A DNA stretch of 64,000 nucleotides from Glaciimonas soli (lineage in GTDB: Bacteria > Pseudomonadota > Gammaproteobacteria > Burkholderiales > Burkholderiaceae_D), in NCBI RefSeq assembly GCF_009497155.1, contig NZ_WINI01000007.1:7137-71136 (forward strand). The letters run 5' to 3'. The notes beneath the pieces are model-generated. The model saw only the letters and a program-made list of their open reading frames with translations, searched no databases and was not told where the DNA came from. Made by a program: the position numbers and the translations under genes. Positions 47,021-55,961 of this stretch are shown one piece after another (within the stretch, counting starts at the first letter, position 1; every line of letters begins with the position of its first letter).

Positions 47021-47440
47021 TTACAACGACATATACGCCGCATATATCAGAAAAACAGTGCCGGCTAACGAGAACCACGCACCAATACTATTTCCGATAT
47101 AAACCAACTTGGCCGCGAGAGGACCTTTTGAAGATATGCCACGATGCCCGACTATCGGAGCCAGCAATAAAGCAAAACAAAAGCCATAACCAGAAATAAC
47201 AAAGCTGGCTGTGATGCCCCATTTCACATTCACACTCACCATAAAATGTGTCAGCACTGCGGCGATCGCCAGCATCAGCGTTGCACCCAATGGCAGTGCT
47301 AAATGCGCGACTCTCCACGATCTCACCACATTTTCTGGAGCATCACGATTAATCGCTTTGGCGTAGGGAATCCCGCAAAGCAAACCAATCAATAGAACAA
47401 TGGCGGCATGGAAAATCAGGTGGCGGGCGGCTAGTTCCAT
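47021..47440 (-). CDS. Four-helix membrane protein of unknown function
   Basis: The 139-residue protein has four predicted helices (AAIVLLIGLLCGIPYA, LPLGATLMLAIAAVLTHFMV, ITASFVISGYGFCFALLLAPIVG and SIGAWFSLAGTVFLIYAAY). The size and helix spacing recall styrene oxide isomerase-like small membrane proteins, but I see no decisive motif. Its start overlaps the isochorismatase stop (TGATG), so the two are translationally coupled. Confidence 0.65.
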   Translation of the reverse strand: MELAARHLIFHAAIVLLIGLLCGIPYAKAINRDAPENVVRSWRVAHLALPLGATLMLAIAAVLTHFMVSVNVKWGITASFVISGYGFCFALLLAPIVGHRGISSKGPLAAKLVYIGNSIGAWFSLAGTVFLIYAAYMSL

Positions 47441-47967
47441 CAGAAATTTATTTCTGATGTAGCAAGCGCTTTAATCTTTACGCCATAACTGTCAATGGAA
47501 GGTAAGGTGACATTGTGATGCAAACGAATCTGCTGCGCCGACGCATGAGGCTTGTCGTGTGTTGTGTGCGCATCGGAAACGATAACCACGGCATAACCAT
47601 TTGCAGCAGCGCATCGGATGGTCGAATCGACGCAGAACTCCGTGGCGTAACCACAAACGATAACTTGTTCAATTCCCCAGGAAGTGAGTAAGGCATCAAG
47701 ATTCGTACGAAGGAAAGAGTCAGATGCTGTCTTGCGCAACCTCACATCATTTTCAGCCACATCTAATGCTGACACCAGCTTCCAATTGTCAGAATTAAAT
47801 TCAAGTCCACTTTCTTCATGCTGGACGAAAACCACTGGAACACCCGATTGCCTTGCTTTTGCGGTGAGTTCATTGATACGTTCGACTACCAGATCGGCTT
47901 GATACGGATGTGGAGATGGATCAAAACAACCTTTTTGAACATCGACGACAAGGACGGCAGATTTCAT
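47440..47967 (-). CDS. Isochorismatase-family cysteine hydrolase
   Basis: The 175-residue protein has the catalytic triad pattern of this family: Asp9 in LVVDVQKGCF, Lys near 79 in RLRKTASDSF, and Cys near 111 in CGYATEFCVDSTIRCAA. Substrate may be an amide such as nicotinamide or ureidoacrylate; it cannot be told from sequence alone. It lies downstream of fghA on the same strand and overlaps the next gene. Confidence 0.88.
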   Translation of the reverse strand: MKSAVLVVDVQKGCFDPSPHPYQADLVVERINELTAKARQSGVPVVFVQHEESGLEFNSDNWKLVSALDVAENDVRLRKTASDSFLRTNLDALLTSWGIEQVIVCGYATEFCVDSTIRCAAANGYAVVIVSDAHTTHDKPHASAQQIRLHHNVTLPSIDSYGVKIKALATSEINF

Positions 47968-47991
47968 AAAATCATCTGAAATGTAAATGGT

Positions 47992-48855
47992 TTAACTGCG
48001 ATTGACGGTGCTATTGAGAATCCGGCCATGGAATTTTATATGCTCTTCCATCATCGTGGAAATAAAATAATATCCATGATCATAACCGGCATGGCGGCGC
48101 AAAGTCAGCGGCTGCTTCACCTTCAAACAAGCTGCTTCAAATCGTTCTGGCAATAGCTGCTCCATTAGAAATTTGTCACTCAAACCCTGATCTATCAAAA
48201 TCCCATCAGGAAATGGCGCAACAGCATTTACACTGTCCACCAACAGCGTGGCATCGTATTGCTGCCAGCTTTGTTGATCCTCGCCTAAATAACGACTGAA
48301 AGCTTTTTGCCCCCAAGGGCAATGGCTGGGCGCTACTATCGGCGCAAATGCGGACACCGAGCGATAAAGGTCAGGATTACGCAACGCAAGCATCAACGCC
48401 CCATGACCGCCCATGGAATGACCAAAGATACCGACACTTTTCGCATCAGCTGGAAAAGCTTCCAGTATGGTTTTTCGTAACTCATGAACGATATAGGAGT
48501 ACATGCGGAAATGCGTAGACCAGGGCGCTTGAGTTGCATCCACATAAAACCCCGCACCTTCACCAAAATCCCAATCATCGGTTGCCCCAACAATGCCAGT
48601 GTTACGCGGACTAGTATCAGGCGTCACCAACATAATGCCGTGCTCTGCAGCATAACGCTGCGCACCGGCTTTGATCATGAAAGTTTCCTCGGTACAGGTC
48701 AACCCAGCCAAAAAGAACAAAACCGGCACACTGCCCTGCTTTGCTTGCGGCGGCTGATACACCGAGAAACGCATAGGCAAGCCAATTTCAATTGAATCGT
48801 GCCGATAAAACCCCTGCGTTCCGCCAAAACAAACGTGCTTGCTGATGATGTCCAT
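47992..48855 (-). CDS. fghA: S-formylglutathione hydrolase
   Basis: This esterase releases formate and glutathione from S-formylglutathione, completing formaldehyde detoxification. It has 287 residues. The nucleophile is Ser147 in IFGHSMGGHGAL; the LTCTEETFMIKAGAQR and LVTPDTSPR segments are diagnostic. The C-terminal His is in GYDHGYYFI. It works with the class III alcohol dehydrogenase at 49258 on the same strand, but the structured repeat element separates the two. Confidence 0.96.
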   Translation of the reverse strand: MDIISKHVCFGGTQGFYRHDSIEIGLPMRFSVYQPPQAKQGSVPVLFFLAGLTCTEETFMIKAGAQRYAAEHGIMLVTPDTSPRNTGIVGATDDWDFGEGAGFYVDATQAPWSTHFRMYSYIVHELRKTILEAFPADAKSVGIFGHSMGGHGALMLALRNPDLYRSVSAFAPIVAPSHCPWGQKAFSRYLGEDQQSWQQYDATLLVDSVNAVAPFPDGILIDQGLSDKFLMEQLLPERFEAACLKVKQPLTLRRHAGYDHGYYFISTMMEEHIKFHGRILNSTVNRS

Positions 48856-48912
48856 TTTTATATACCACCTAGTATCCAGTTAATACAAAACACCCCGGCA
48901 ACGCCAAGGCTA

Positions 48913-48984
48913 TTGAAGTTGCCTTTGAAGTTGAAGTTGCCTTTGAAGTTGAAGTTGCCTTTGAAGTTGAAGTTGTTTTTGAAG
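48913..48984 (+). repeat. 18-base tandem array leading into structured element copy 2
   Basis: Three identical TTGAAGTTGCCTTTGAAG units (48913-48966) and one variant TTGAAGTTGTTTTTGAAG (48967-48984) run directly into the element. Copy 1 has only one to two degenerate units, so this is a variable-number end. Confidence 0.9.
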
Positions 48985-49210
48985 TACCTCGCATTGGACG
49001 TTGCCAAAATTACGGGCAGCATTCGGAAAAAGAGGGAAGACATGTTTGAGCCGAAGGCGAGTTGGTCTTTCCTCCCGAATGCTGCCCGTAATTTTGGGAA
49101 CCCGCCAACGGCGGGCAACGGCTCTGCGTCGCCTTCTTTTGCTTACTTTTCTTGGCGAAGCAAGAAAAGTGAGTAGCCGCCGGTCTAGCACCGGCATGGC
49201 ACCACAGAGT
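48985..49210 (+). repeat. Dispersed structured repeat element, copy 2
   Basis: It aligns with 9211-9440 and lies in the gap between fghA and adhC (48856-49257), in which no gene is credible. Hairpins are H1 (arms 49004-49026 and 49075-49097, 23 bases, perfect), H2 CCCGCC/GGCGGG (49101-49115), H3 ACTTTTCTTG/CAAGAAAAGT around GCGAAG (49145-49170) and H4 GCCGGT/ACCGGC (49179-49195). Arm sequences of H1, H3 and H4 differ from copy 1 in a pairing-preserving way. Relative to the adhC-fghA direction the element is inverted, whereas copy 1 is co-directional with its operon. Confidence 0.85.
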
Positions 49211-49257
49211 GACTATCTAATCAGCAAGCACGCTTGAAAACAAACATAGGATCACCA

Positions 49258-50364
49258 TCAAAACTCAACCACCGACCGAATCGACTCCCCACTCTTCATC
49301 AAATCAAACCCCACATTAATCTGATCCAACGACAACTTGTGCGTAATCAAATCATCAATATTAAGTTTCCCCTCCATATACCAATCAACAATCTTAGGCA
49401 CATCAGTACGCCCCCGCGCTCCACCAAACGCAGAGCCTTTCCAGACCCTGCCAGTAACCAACTGGAACGGTCGGGTTTTAATTTCCTGACCGGCAGCAGC
49501 AACGCCAATGATAATCGACTGTCCCCAACCTTTATGGCAGCACTCCAATGACTGACGCATGGTATCGACGTTACCGATGCACTCAAAACTGTAATCCGCG
49601 CCGCCATCGGTCAAGCCGACAATCGCATCAACCACGTTTTCAACTTTGCTCGGATTAATGAAATGCGTCATACCGAATTTACGCGCCATCGCTTCACGTG
49701 CGGGATTGAGATCGACGCCGATAATTTTGTCAGCGCCGACCATGCGCGCAGCCTGAATCACATTGAGGCCAATGCCGCCAAGACCGAACACCACAACATT
49801 GGCGCCTGCTTCCACTTTCGCTGTAAACAACACTGCACCAACACCAGTGGTAACACCACAACCGATATAACAAACTTTATCGAACGGTGCGTCTTTGCGA
49901 ATTTTGGCCAATGCAATTTCCGGAACAACGATGTAATTGGAAAAAGTCGATGTGCCCATGTAATGGAAAATAGGCTTGCCATCGATTGAAAAGCGACTGG
50001 TTGCGTCCGGCATCAAACCACGCCCTTGAGTCGAGCGTATCGCTTGGCACAAATTGGTTTTTTGCGAGAGACAGAATTTGCACTCACGGCATTCTGGTGT
50101 GTACAGCGGGATGACGTGATCGTCCTTTTTGATACTTTTCACACCCGGACCAACATCCACCACCACGCCCGCACCTTCGTGTCCCAGAATGGATGGAAAG
50201 ATGCCTTCTGGATCTGCACCGGATAAGGTGTAGTAATCGGTATGGCAAATACCGGTGGCTTTGATTTCGACTAAGACTTCACCTTCGCGCGGACCTGCGA
50301 GTTCGACTTCTTCTATCGTTAATGGTTGTCCGGCTTTCCAGGCAATGGCTGCTTTCGTTTTCAT
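49258..50364 (-). CDS. adhC: S-(hydroxymethyl)glutathione dehydrogenase (class III alcohol dehydrogenase)
   Basis: This 368-residue zinc enzyme oxidises S-hydroxymethylglutathione, formed from formaldehyde, to S-formylglutathione with NAD. Catalytic zinc ligands fit GICHTDYYT and GHEGAGVV; the structural zinc cysteines are in PECRECKFCLSQKTNLC. The Rossmann motif is VFGLGGIGLNVIQAAR. It is also called frmA. Together with fghA it makes a complete glutathione-dependent formaldehyde pathway. Confidence 0.96.
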   Translation of the reverse strand: MKTKAAIAWKAGQPLTIEEVELAGPREGEVLVEIKATGICHTDYYTLSGADPEGIFPSILGHEGAGVVVDVGPGVKSIKKDDHVIPLYTPECRECKFCLSQKTNLCQAIRSTQGRGLMPDATSRFSIDGKPIFHYMGTSTFSNYIVVPEIALAKIRKDAPFDKVCYIGCGVTTGVGAVLFTAKVEAGANVVVFGLGGIGLNVIQAARMVGADKIIGVDLNPAREAMARKFGMTHFINPSKVENVVDAIVGLTDGGADYSFECIGNVDTMRQSLECCHKGWGQSIIIGVAAAGQEIKTRPFQLVTGRVWKGSAFGGARGRTDVPKIVDWYMEGKLNIDDLITHKLSLDQINVGFDLMKSGESIRSVVEF

Positions 50365-50432
50365 GATGATCCTTTATTTGATTTGTATTGTTTTTCGCGA
50401 AGAGATTATTCCCCCCACGCCAATAATCTCGT

Positions 50433-51812
50433 CTATAGACTAGCGTCGCGTATTTTGCTCAGTGCATCATCAATGCGATCGACGCCAATCACCGTCAAGC
50501 CTTCAATTTTCTGTTTAGGTTCATTCGATTTCGGAATTATGGCTATTGAAAACCCCAGTTTTGCTGCTTCCCGCAGGCGTTCTTGACCGCGCGGTGCCGG
50601 GCGGATTTCTCCCGCCAACCCCACTTCACCGAACACCACCAAACCACGCGGTAAAGGTTTATTGCGCATTGATGAGTTAATTGCGAGCAGCACCGCCAGA
50701 TCTGCCGCCGGCTCGGTGATTTTGACACCGCCCACTGCATTGATAAAGACATCCTGATCAAACGCAGCGATACCTGCATGACGATGCAGCACAGCCAACA
50801 GCATGGCCAGGCGATTTTGTTCGAGACCGACGGTTAAACGGCGCGCATTGGGCAAATGTGAAGTGTCGACCAACGCCTGAATTTCTACCAGCAAAGGCCG
50901 CGTGCCTTCTTGCGTCACCATCACACAAGAACCAGGAACTTCAACATCATGTTGAGAGAGAAAAAGCGCTGAAGGATTCGATACGCCTTTCAATCCTTTT
51001 TCCGTCATGGCAAACACACCGAGTTCATTGACTGCGCCAAAACGATTTTTAACCGCACGCACCAAGCGGAAACTAGAATGCGTATCGCCTTCAAAGTACA
51101 GCACCGTGTCGACAATATGTTCCAATACCCGCGGCCCGGCCAATGCCCCCTCTTTGGTGACGTGACCGACCATGATGATGGTAATGCCCGATTGCTTGGC
51201 AACCCGAGTCAATTGGGCCGCACATTCCCGTACCTGAGCGACAGAGCCGGGAGCAGACGTCAGCGCGTCGGAATAGACGGTTTGTATCGAGTCGATCACC
51301 ACCACTTCGGGCTTCAGATCCACCAAAGTATTCAAAACTTTTTCGAGTTGGATTTCAGCTTGCAGCTTTAATTCTTTGGCATCTACCGCCAGACGTTTGG
51401 CGCGCATGGCGATTTGGGCGCCGGACTCCTCGCCGCTGACATACAGTACCTTTTTGGTACGCGACAAATTAGCCAGAGCTTGCAGGAGTAAAGTCGATTT
51501 ACCAATTCCCGGATCACCGCCGATCAGTACGACACCGCCAGCCACCAAGCCGCCGCCGAGTACCCGATCAAACTCTTCAATCCCTGTACCAAAACGTGGC
51601 ACGTCGATTGCTTCGATATCGGTCAAACTCATGACGGGCGCAGCCTGAGCTAAACCCTGATGTTGATTGGAGAAACGATTACCGACACCGGCAGTTTCAA
51701 CGGTGGTTTCCACCAGCGTATTCCATTGCCCGCAATTGGGACATTTCCCCGTCCATTTATTCGTAATGCCACCACATTCGGTACAGGTGAAATTGGTTTT
51801 AGCTTTAGCCAT
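50433..51812 (-). CDS. radA: DNA repair protein RadA
   Basis: RadA is a RecA-like ATPase that drives branch migration in recombination. It has 459 residues (E. coli RadA has 460). An N-terminal zinc finger (CTECGG...CPNCGQW, about 10-30), Walker A GGDPGIGKST (about 98-107), the RadA-specific KNRFGAVNE and a Lon-like C-terminal domain (PLPRGLVVFGEVGLAGEIRP) are visible. Confidence 0.97.
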   Translation of the reverse strand: MAKAKTNFTCTECGGITNKWTGKCPNCGQWNTLVETTVETAGVGNRFSNQHQGLAQAAPVMSLTDIEAIDVPRFGTGIEEFDRVLGGGLVAGGVVLIGGDPGIGKSTLLLQALANLSRTKKVLYVSGEESGAQIAMRAKRLAVDAKELKLQAEIQLEKVLNTLVDLKPEVVVIDSIQTVYSDALTSAPGSVAQVRECAAQLTRVAKQSGITIIMVGHVTKEGALAGPRVLEHIVDTVLYFEGDTHSSFRLVRAVKNRFGAVNELGVFAMTEKGLKGVSNPSALFLSQHDVEVPGSCVMVTQEGTRPLLVEIQALVDTSHLPNARRLTVGLEQNRLAMLLAVLHRHAGIAAFDQDVFINAVGGVKITEPAADLAVLLAINSSMRNKPLPRGLVVFGEVGLAGEIRPAPRGQERLREAAKLGFSIAIIPKSNEPKQKIEGLTVIGVDRIDDALSKIRDASL

Positions 51813-51864
51813 GTGGCGTATTCTTTCTTATTTACTGATGTACGCAGAGTTGCGATCTAATCGC

Positions 51865-52013
51865 CGTCATTCCCGCGAACGCAGGAATCCATTTTACGAA
51901 AGGCAACGTTACGATTACAAGCTATCGAATAATGCGCGAGGCACGTTATTGGGAAGAGCTAACCGCAGGCTTGTTGCACTAGGTAACATGGATTCCCGCG
52001 TTCGCGGGAATGC
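51865..52013. repeat. Pair of dRS3-like palindromes about 100 bases apart
   Basis: Inverted copies at 51865-51891 and 51989-52013 flank unrelated sequence between alr and radA. The right copy has the intact palindrome ATTCCCGCGTTCGCGGGAAT. Confidence 0.8.
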
Positions 52014-52036
52014 CGGCGGAGTGTAAATAAACCCAA

Positions 52037-53140
52037 CTATTCTTTCTCAGTCATCCGCACACGGGGTGCTACGGCGCACAACAATTCGTATCCTATGGTA
52101 CCTGCGGCCTCTGCCACTTCATCAACCGATAAATCATCGCCCCACAACTGCACCTTGCTGCCAATCTTCGCATTCGGTACATCCGTTAAATCGACAGAGA
52201 GCATATCCATCGACACCCGCCCTATCGTGCCAGTTCTGACACCATTCACCATCACCGGCGTACCGGTCGGCGCGTGACGCGGGTAGCCATCGGCATAACC
52301 GCAAGCGACGACACCTATCGTCATGCTTTTTTCCGCAATGAAACGGCTACCGTAACCGACGGCGTCCCCTGCTGACAAATGCTGGATTCCAATGATTTCA
52401 CTGGAGAGTGTCATTGCCGGCCTCAAGCCGAAGGATGCTGCACTACCGCCGCCAGGAGTCGCACCGTACAGCATGATGCCGGGTCGCACCCAGTCGGAAT
52501 GCAGTTCCGGATGCATTAAATCCGCCGCTGAATTAGCGATACTGCGCTCGCCAGTCAGACCAGCGATGCCCGCTTCAAAACACGCATATTGCGGCGTCAA
52601 AGGCAAACCGGGATTGCGTGGATCATCGGCATTGGCAAAATGTGTCATCAGGACAATGTTTCCCACCGCTGGCAATGCGCGCAGGCGCTGGTATGCCTGA
52701 TGATATTCTGCTGGCGTAAAACCCAGGCGGTTCATGCCGCTGTTCATTTTCAAATGCACATTCAATGGAGATTTGATAGCCAATGTTGGCAAAACTTGCT
52801 CCAGCAACGCCAACTGCGTGTGGCTATGGACAGCAAACTCCAACTGCGCCGTAACGATCAGTTCCAGATCAGCCGCATCAAAAAAACCTTCTAGCAGCAA
52901 AATCGGTTTTTTCCAACCTAGCTCGCGCAAACGCAATGCGTAGTCTGGCTCAATCAGCGCCAAACCTTCTGCCTCTCCGAAACCGCGAATCGCACGCTCT
53001 AAACCATGACCATACGCATTGGCCTTAACAACGGCCCACACTTTGGCAGCGCGACCAGTAGATTGCGCGCGGGATTTTGCAATACGTAAATTATGTTGCA
53101 AAGCTGAAATAGAAACTGTGGCTATGATGGGTCTTGGCAT
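52037..53140 (-). CDS. alr: Alanine racemase
   Basis: This PLP enzyme makes D-alanine for peptidoglycan. It has 367 residues (E. coli Alr has 359). The PLP Lys is K39 in AVVKANAYGHG and the opposing catalytic Tyr is in DAVGYGSRF (about 263). RVSMDMLSVDLTD is the usual C-terminal dimer motif. Its divergent neighbour is lplT, a common Burkholderiales arrangement with radA nearby. Confidence 0.96.
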   Translation of the reverse strand: MPRPIIATVSISALQHNLRIAKSRAQSTGRAAKVWAVVKANAYGHGLERAIRGFGEAEGLALIEPDYALRLRELGWKKPILLLEGFFDAADLELIVTAQLEFAVHSHTQLALLEQVLPTLAIKSPLNVHLKMNSGMNRLGFTPAEYHQAYQRLRALPAVGNIVLMTHFANADDPRNPGLPLTPQYACFEAGIAGLTGERSIANSAADLMHPELHSDWVRPGIMLYGATPGGGSAASFGLRPAMTLSSEIIGIQHLSAGDAVGYGSRFIAEKSMTIGVVACGYADGYPRHAPTGTPVMVNGVRTGTIGRVSMDMLSVDLTDVPNAKIGSKVQLWGDDLSVDEVAEAAGTIGYELLCAVAPRVRMTEKE

Positions 53141-53581
53141 GGAAGCGATAAGTCAAAAGTGAATTGAACAACAAATCGGCAAAAAAGTATTTTACCGGAT
53201 GCAAGCCTACCTTGAACATGCAAATTCCATAATCAATTTTCAATCTCTTATGATCAGTTAATGAACGTTTTATAAACGTGCCTATCATAATCACGTATTG
53301 CGACATTTTCATGGTATAAAGCAGGCCAGAGACATTTTGTTACACGTAAGAATTAAACAATTCTTAAGCAGTTTAGCCGGCAATATTTGGCATTAAACTT
53401 CTTTATGAACCGTTGCCTCAGCTAAGGCTGGCCCGAATATAAGTTTGTGCAGAGAAGCGCAGCCGTACGCAGATATGGTGAGCATCACAGGTGCAATAGT
53501 GGAGTGCGCAGTAGGTTCCGAAAGAAGTCTATTGCTAAAACGCTTGTTTAATTCCTACACGTTGAAGAGTACCCACATAAG
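53141..53581. other. Divergent alr / lplT region with a palindrome
   Basis: No gene is seen in 441 bases. The palindrome TAAGAATT/AATTCTTA (53347-53366, four-base spacer) is the only strong symmetric site and may be an operator. Confidence 0.5.
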
Positions 53582-54850
53582 ATGCGGATGAATCGCGGTT
53601 TTTATACCATCATGGCAGCGCAGTTTTTTTCTTCGCTGGCCGACAATGCCCTATTAATAGCGGCGATTGCATTATTGATTGAAATGGCGTCACCAAGCTG
53701 GATGACGCCACTACTCAAATTATTTTTCATCCTCTCTTACGTCTTGCTGGCCCCTTTCGTTGGCGCTTTTGCCGATGCCTTGCCAAAAGGCAAGGTCATG
53801 TTTATCACTAACATGATTAAAATCGTGGGCTGCGCGATGATGTTTTTCAGCACCCATCCTTTACTCGCTTATGCGATCGTTGGCTTCGGCGCTGCAGCTT
53901 ACTCACCCGCAAAATATGGCATTTTGACTGAGCTTTTACCTCCAGAAAAACTGGTGGCAGCAAATGGCTGGATTGAGGGCCTGACGATGGCCTCGATTAT
54001 CCTCGGTGCGGTGTTGGGTGGTGCACTAGTGAATCCTCATGTGTCTGCAATATTAATTAATGTGCATATTCCTGTTGTTAACTGGAGCCCGAGCACGCCG
54101 ACGCATGCCGCTCTATTGGTTATTGGTGTACTGTATTTAATTGCCACCGGCCTCAATTTAAAGATCCGCGATACTGGCGCACGATACGCACATCAGGAAC
54201 GCAATCCTATCAAACTGATTGCCGATTTTGCCCACTGTAATGCCACGTTATGGAAAGATAAACTGGGACAAATCTCGCTTGCGGTCACAACCTTGTTTTG
54301 GGGTGTCGGCGCAACGTTACAGTTTATCGTGTTGAAATGGGCGGAAAAATCACTGCATATGCCGCTCGACAAAGCGGCGGTTTTGCAAGGAATTGTCGCC
54401 ATTGGCGTTGCTGGCGGTGCGATGACAGCGGCACATTACATTCCGTTAAAAAAGTCGCTCACTGTGATGCGTATGGGTGTGTTGATGGGTCTGGTCGTCA
54501 CGACCATGACCGTGGTGCATTCGATATGGCTGGCCTACCCGTTGCTGATCATTATTGGCGCATTGGCAGGCTATTTTGTGGTCCCAATGAATGCTTTATT
54601 GCAGCATCGCGGGCATGTGCTGATGAGTGCGGGTCATTCGATTGCGGTACAAAATTTCAATGAAAATCTATCCATATTAGTCATGCTGCTTCTGTACGCC
54701 GTCATGGTGAAAATGGATTTGAATATCAATGTCGTGATTGTTTTGTTTGGCTTGTTTGTGTCTGGTCTGATGCTGTTAATCATGAAAAAACACGCAGAAA
54801 ATCAACGTGAGCATGATTCGCTAGCCTTGATTGGCGAAGCCAAGCATTAA
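53582..54850 (+). CDS. lplT: Lysophospholipid transporter LplT
   Basis: This 422-residue MFS protein has twelve predicted helices and flips lysophospholipids into the inner leaflet for reacylation. FYTIMAAQFFSSLADNALLIAAIALL is split over the first helix and AAYSPAKYGILTELLPPEKLVAANGWIEG follows helix four, both typical. A second ATG two codons downstream (53588) is an equally possible start. The acyltransferase partner (aas) is not in the window. Confidence 0.92.
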   Translation: MRMNRGFYTIMAAQFFSSLADNALLIAAIALLIEMASPSWMTPLLKLFFILSYVLLAPFVGAFADALPKGKVMFITNMIKIVGCAMMFFSTHPLLAYAIVGFGAAAYSPAKYGILTELLPPEKLVAANGWIEGLTMASIILGAVLGGALVNPHVSAILINVHIPVVNWSPSTPTHAALLVIGVLYLIATGLNLKIRDTGARYAHQERNPIKLIADFAHCNATLWKDKLGQISLAVTTLFWGVGATLQFIVLKWAEKSLHMPLDKAAVLQGIVAIGVAGGAMTAAHYIPLKKSLTVMRMGVLMGLVVTTMTVVHSIWLAYPLLIIIGALAGYFVVPMNALLQHRGHVLMSAGHSIAVQNFNENLSILVMLLLYAVMVKMDLNINVVIVLFGLFVSGLMLLIMKKHAENQREHDSLALIGEAKH

Positions 54851-54859
54851 CAAAACCAA

Positions 54860-54879
54860 GGGCACGACATTCCGTGCCC
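54860..54879. terminator. Hairpin between converging lplT and DUF1853 genes
   Basis: GGGCACG and CGTGCCC pair around ACATTC, ten bases after the lplT stop; no T run. Confidence 0.55.
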
Positions 54880-54887
54880 TGTATCCC

Positions 54888-55961
54888 CTACAGAATTTTC
54901 CGTACTGCCAACTTACGTGTCTCCGCTGCTTTGCTAGACCAGTCATCGGGCACGACAAAACCACGGTAAACCTCTAAAGCATGGTCACCTTGTTGGCGCA
55001 ACGTTGCCAATATCAACGGCGAATGTTGCGACGAAAAATAATCCTCTAACACTTCTCGCACTTGTACTGCAGTCATCGTTTCTCGCATCTTAATCTTTGC
55101 CGGTGCCAGCCAGCGTAAGCGCGGCAAGATCGCATACACCTTGTTTTCGCTCTCATCGGCAACAGAATTAACATGATCAATGGATGCCAGGACATCCGAG
55201 CAACCACGCCAATAACCACGACAATGCGTCTTGGCAATGCCCATAGTTCCAGGAACTTCGCAGAGTGGATTCTGATAAAACAGCCAACCTTTTATCAATG
55301 CCTGAGCCGACGTGACGGTTTCAGTTAAATGTATTTGTGCAGCCGGGTGTGATGACAAAGTTAGTTGGCGATCAAGAATTTTATTGACCTTTGCGCCTAG
55401 CGAATCCGCTAAATTTGGTCCCACAAAATCGTCCGCCAGAAACCCGGCTTGACTGGTTTCCAGCAAATAAAACTTAGTCGCGAACTCCCAATGCACTAAT
55501 GCATCGTTACGTCGCAATAGGAAATCAAATTCGCCGACAGTATCATTTTTTGCCGCTCTTACCTGCAAGCTATGCGCCACTAGCATCTGTTGCTTGTGAA
55601 AGTAGAACGCCATCAGCTTTTCTGCATACAGGCCGAGGCGGGTCGATGGCAAGCTACCGATGTAAAAATGAAGTTCTTCTAATTTTACTGGCTCACTATC
55701 GAGCGCATGCAGCCAAATAGCAATCTGATCGCGCTCATTCTGATCAAGGAGATGCGCAATTTTCCCTTGCCACTGCGGCGCTTGTCCATCCAGCAAGTCG
55801 GGTGCGTCCAGTAACCAGGCTAACGCCCGCACGTGCGGATCGCTCAAATGATTCCAGCGTTGATGAAACTGTGCCTGATATGCGCTGATGACATCCAATG
55901 TTTCAGCGGAGAACGCGAACACGGAATTCGTCGCGGAAGATGCAGAATTAGGCGGCATCAC
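54888..55961 (-). CDS. DUF1853 family protein
   Basis: The 357-residue protein matches the DUF1853 family by its WLLDAPDLL start, RLGLYAEKLMAFYF and LVHWEFATKFYL segments, the last resembling the core of a PD-(D/E)xK nuclease-like fold (EFDFLLRR...HWEFATKFY). Enzyme activity is unproven. Its start overlaps the udg gene by 14 bases, placing it last in the tsaB operon. Confidence 0.85.
   Translation of the reverse strand: MMPPNSASSATNSVFAFSAETLDVISAYQAQFHQRWNHLSDPHVRALAWLLDAPDLLDGQAPQWQGKIAHLLDQNERDQIAIWLHALDSEPVKLEELHFYIGSLPSTRLGLYAEKLMAFYFHKQQMLVAHSLQVRAAKNDTVGEFDFLLRRNDALVHWEFATKFYLLETSQAGFLADDFVGPNLADSLGAKVNKILDRQLTLSSHPAAQIHLTETVTSAQALIKGWLFYQNPLCEVPGTMGIAKTHCRGYWRGCSDVLASIDHVNSVADESENKVYAILPRLRWLAPAKIKMRETMTAVQVREVLEDYFSSQHSPLILATLRQQGDHALEVYRGFVVPDDWSSKAAETRKLAVRKIL

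Noticed and set aside
46957-47199. Plus-strand 80-codon frame opposite the membrane protein
   Set aside because: It overlaps a hydrophobic, translationally coupled gene on the other strand and shows no protein-like pattern.
48913-48984. CRISPR array
   Set aside because: Head-to-tail 18-base units without spacers; a simple tandem repeat.
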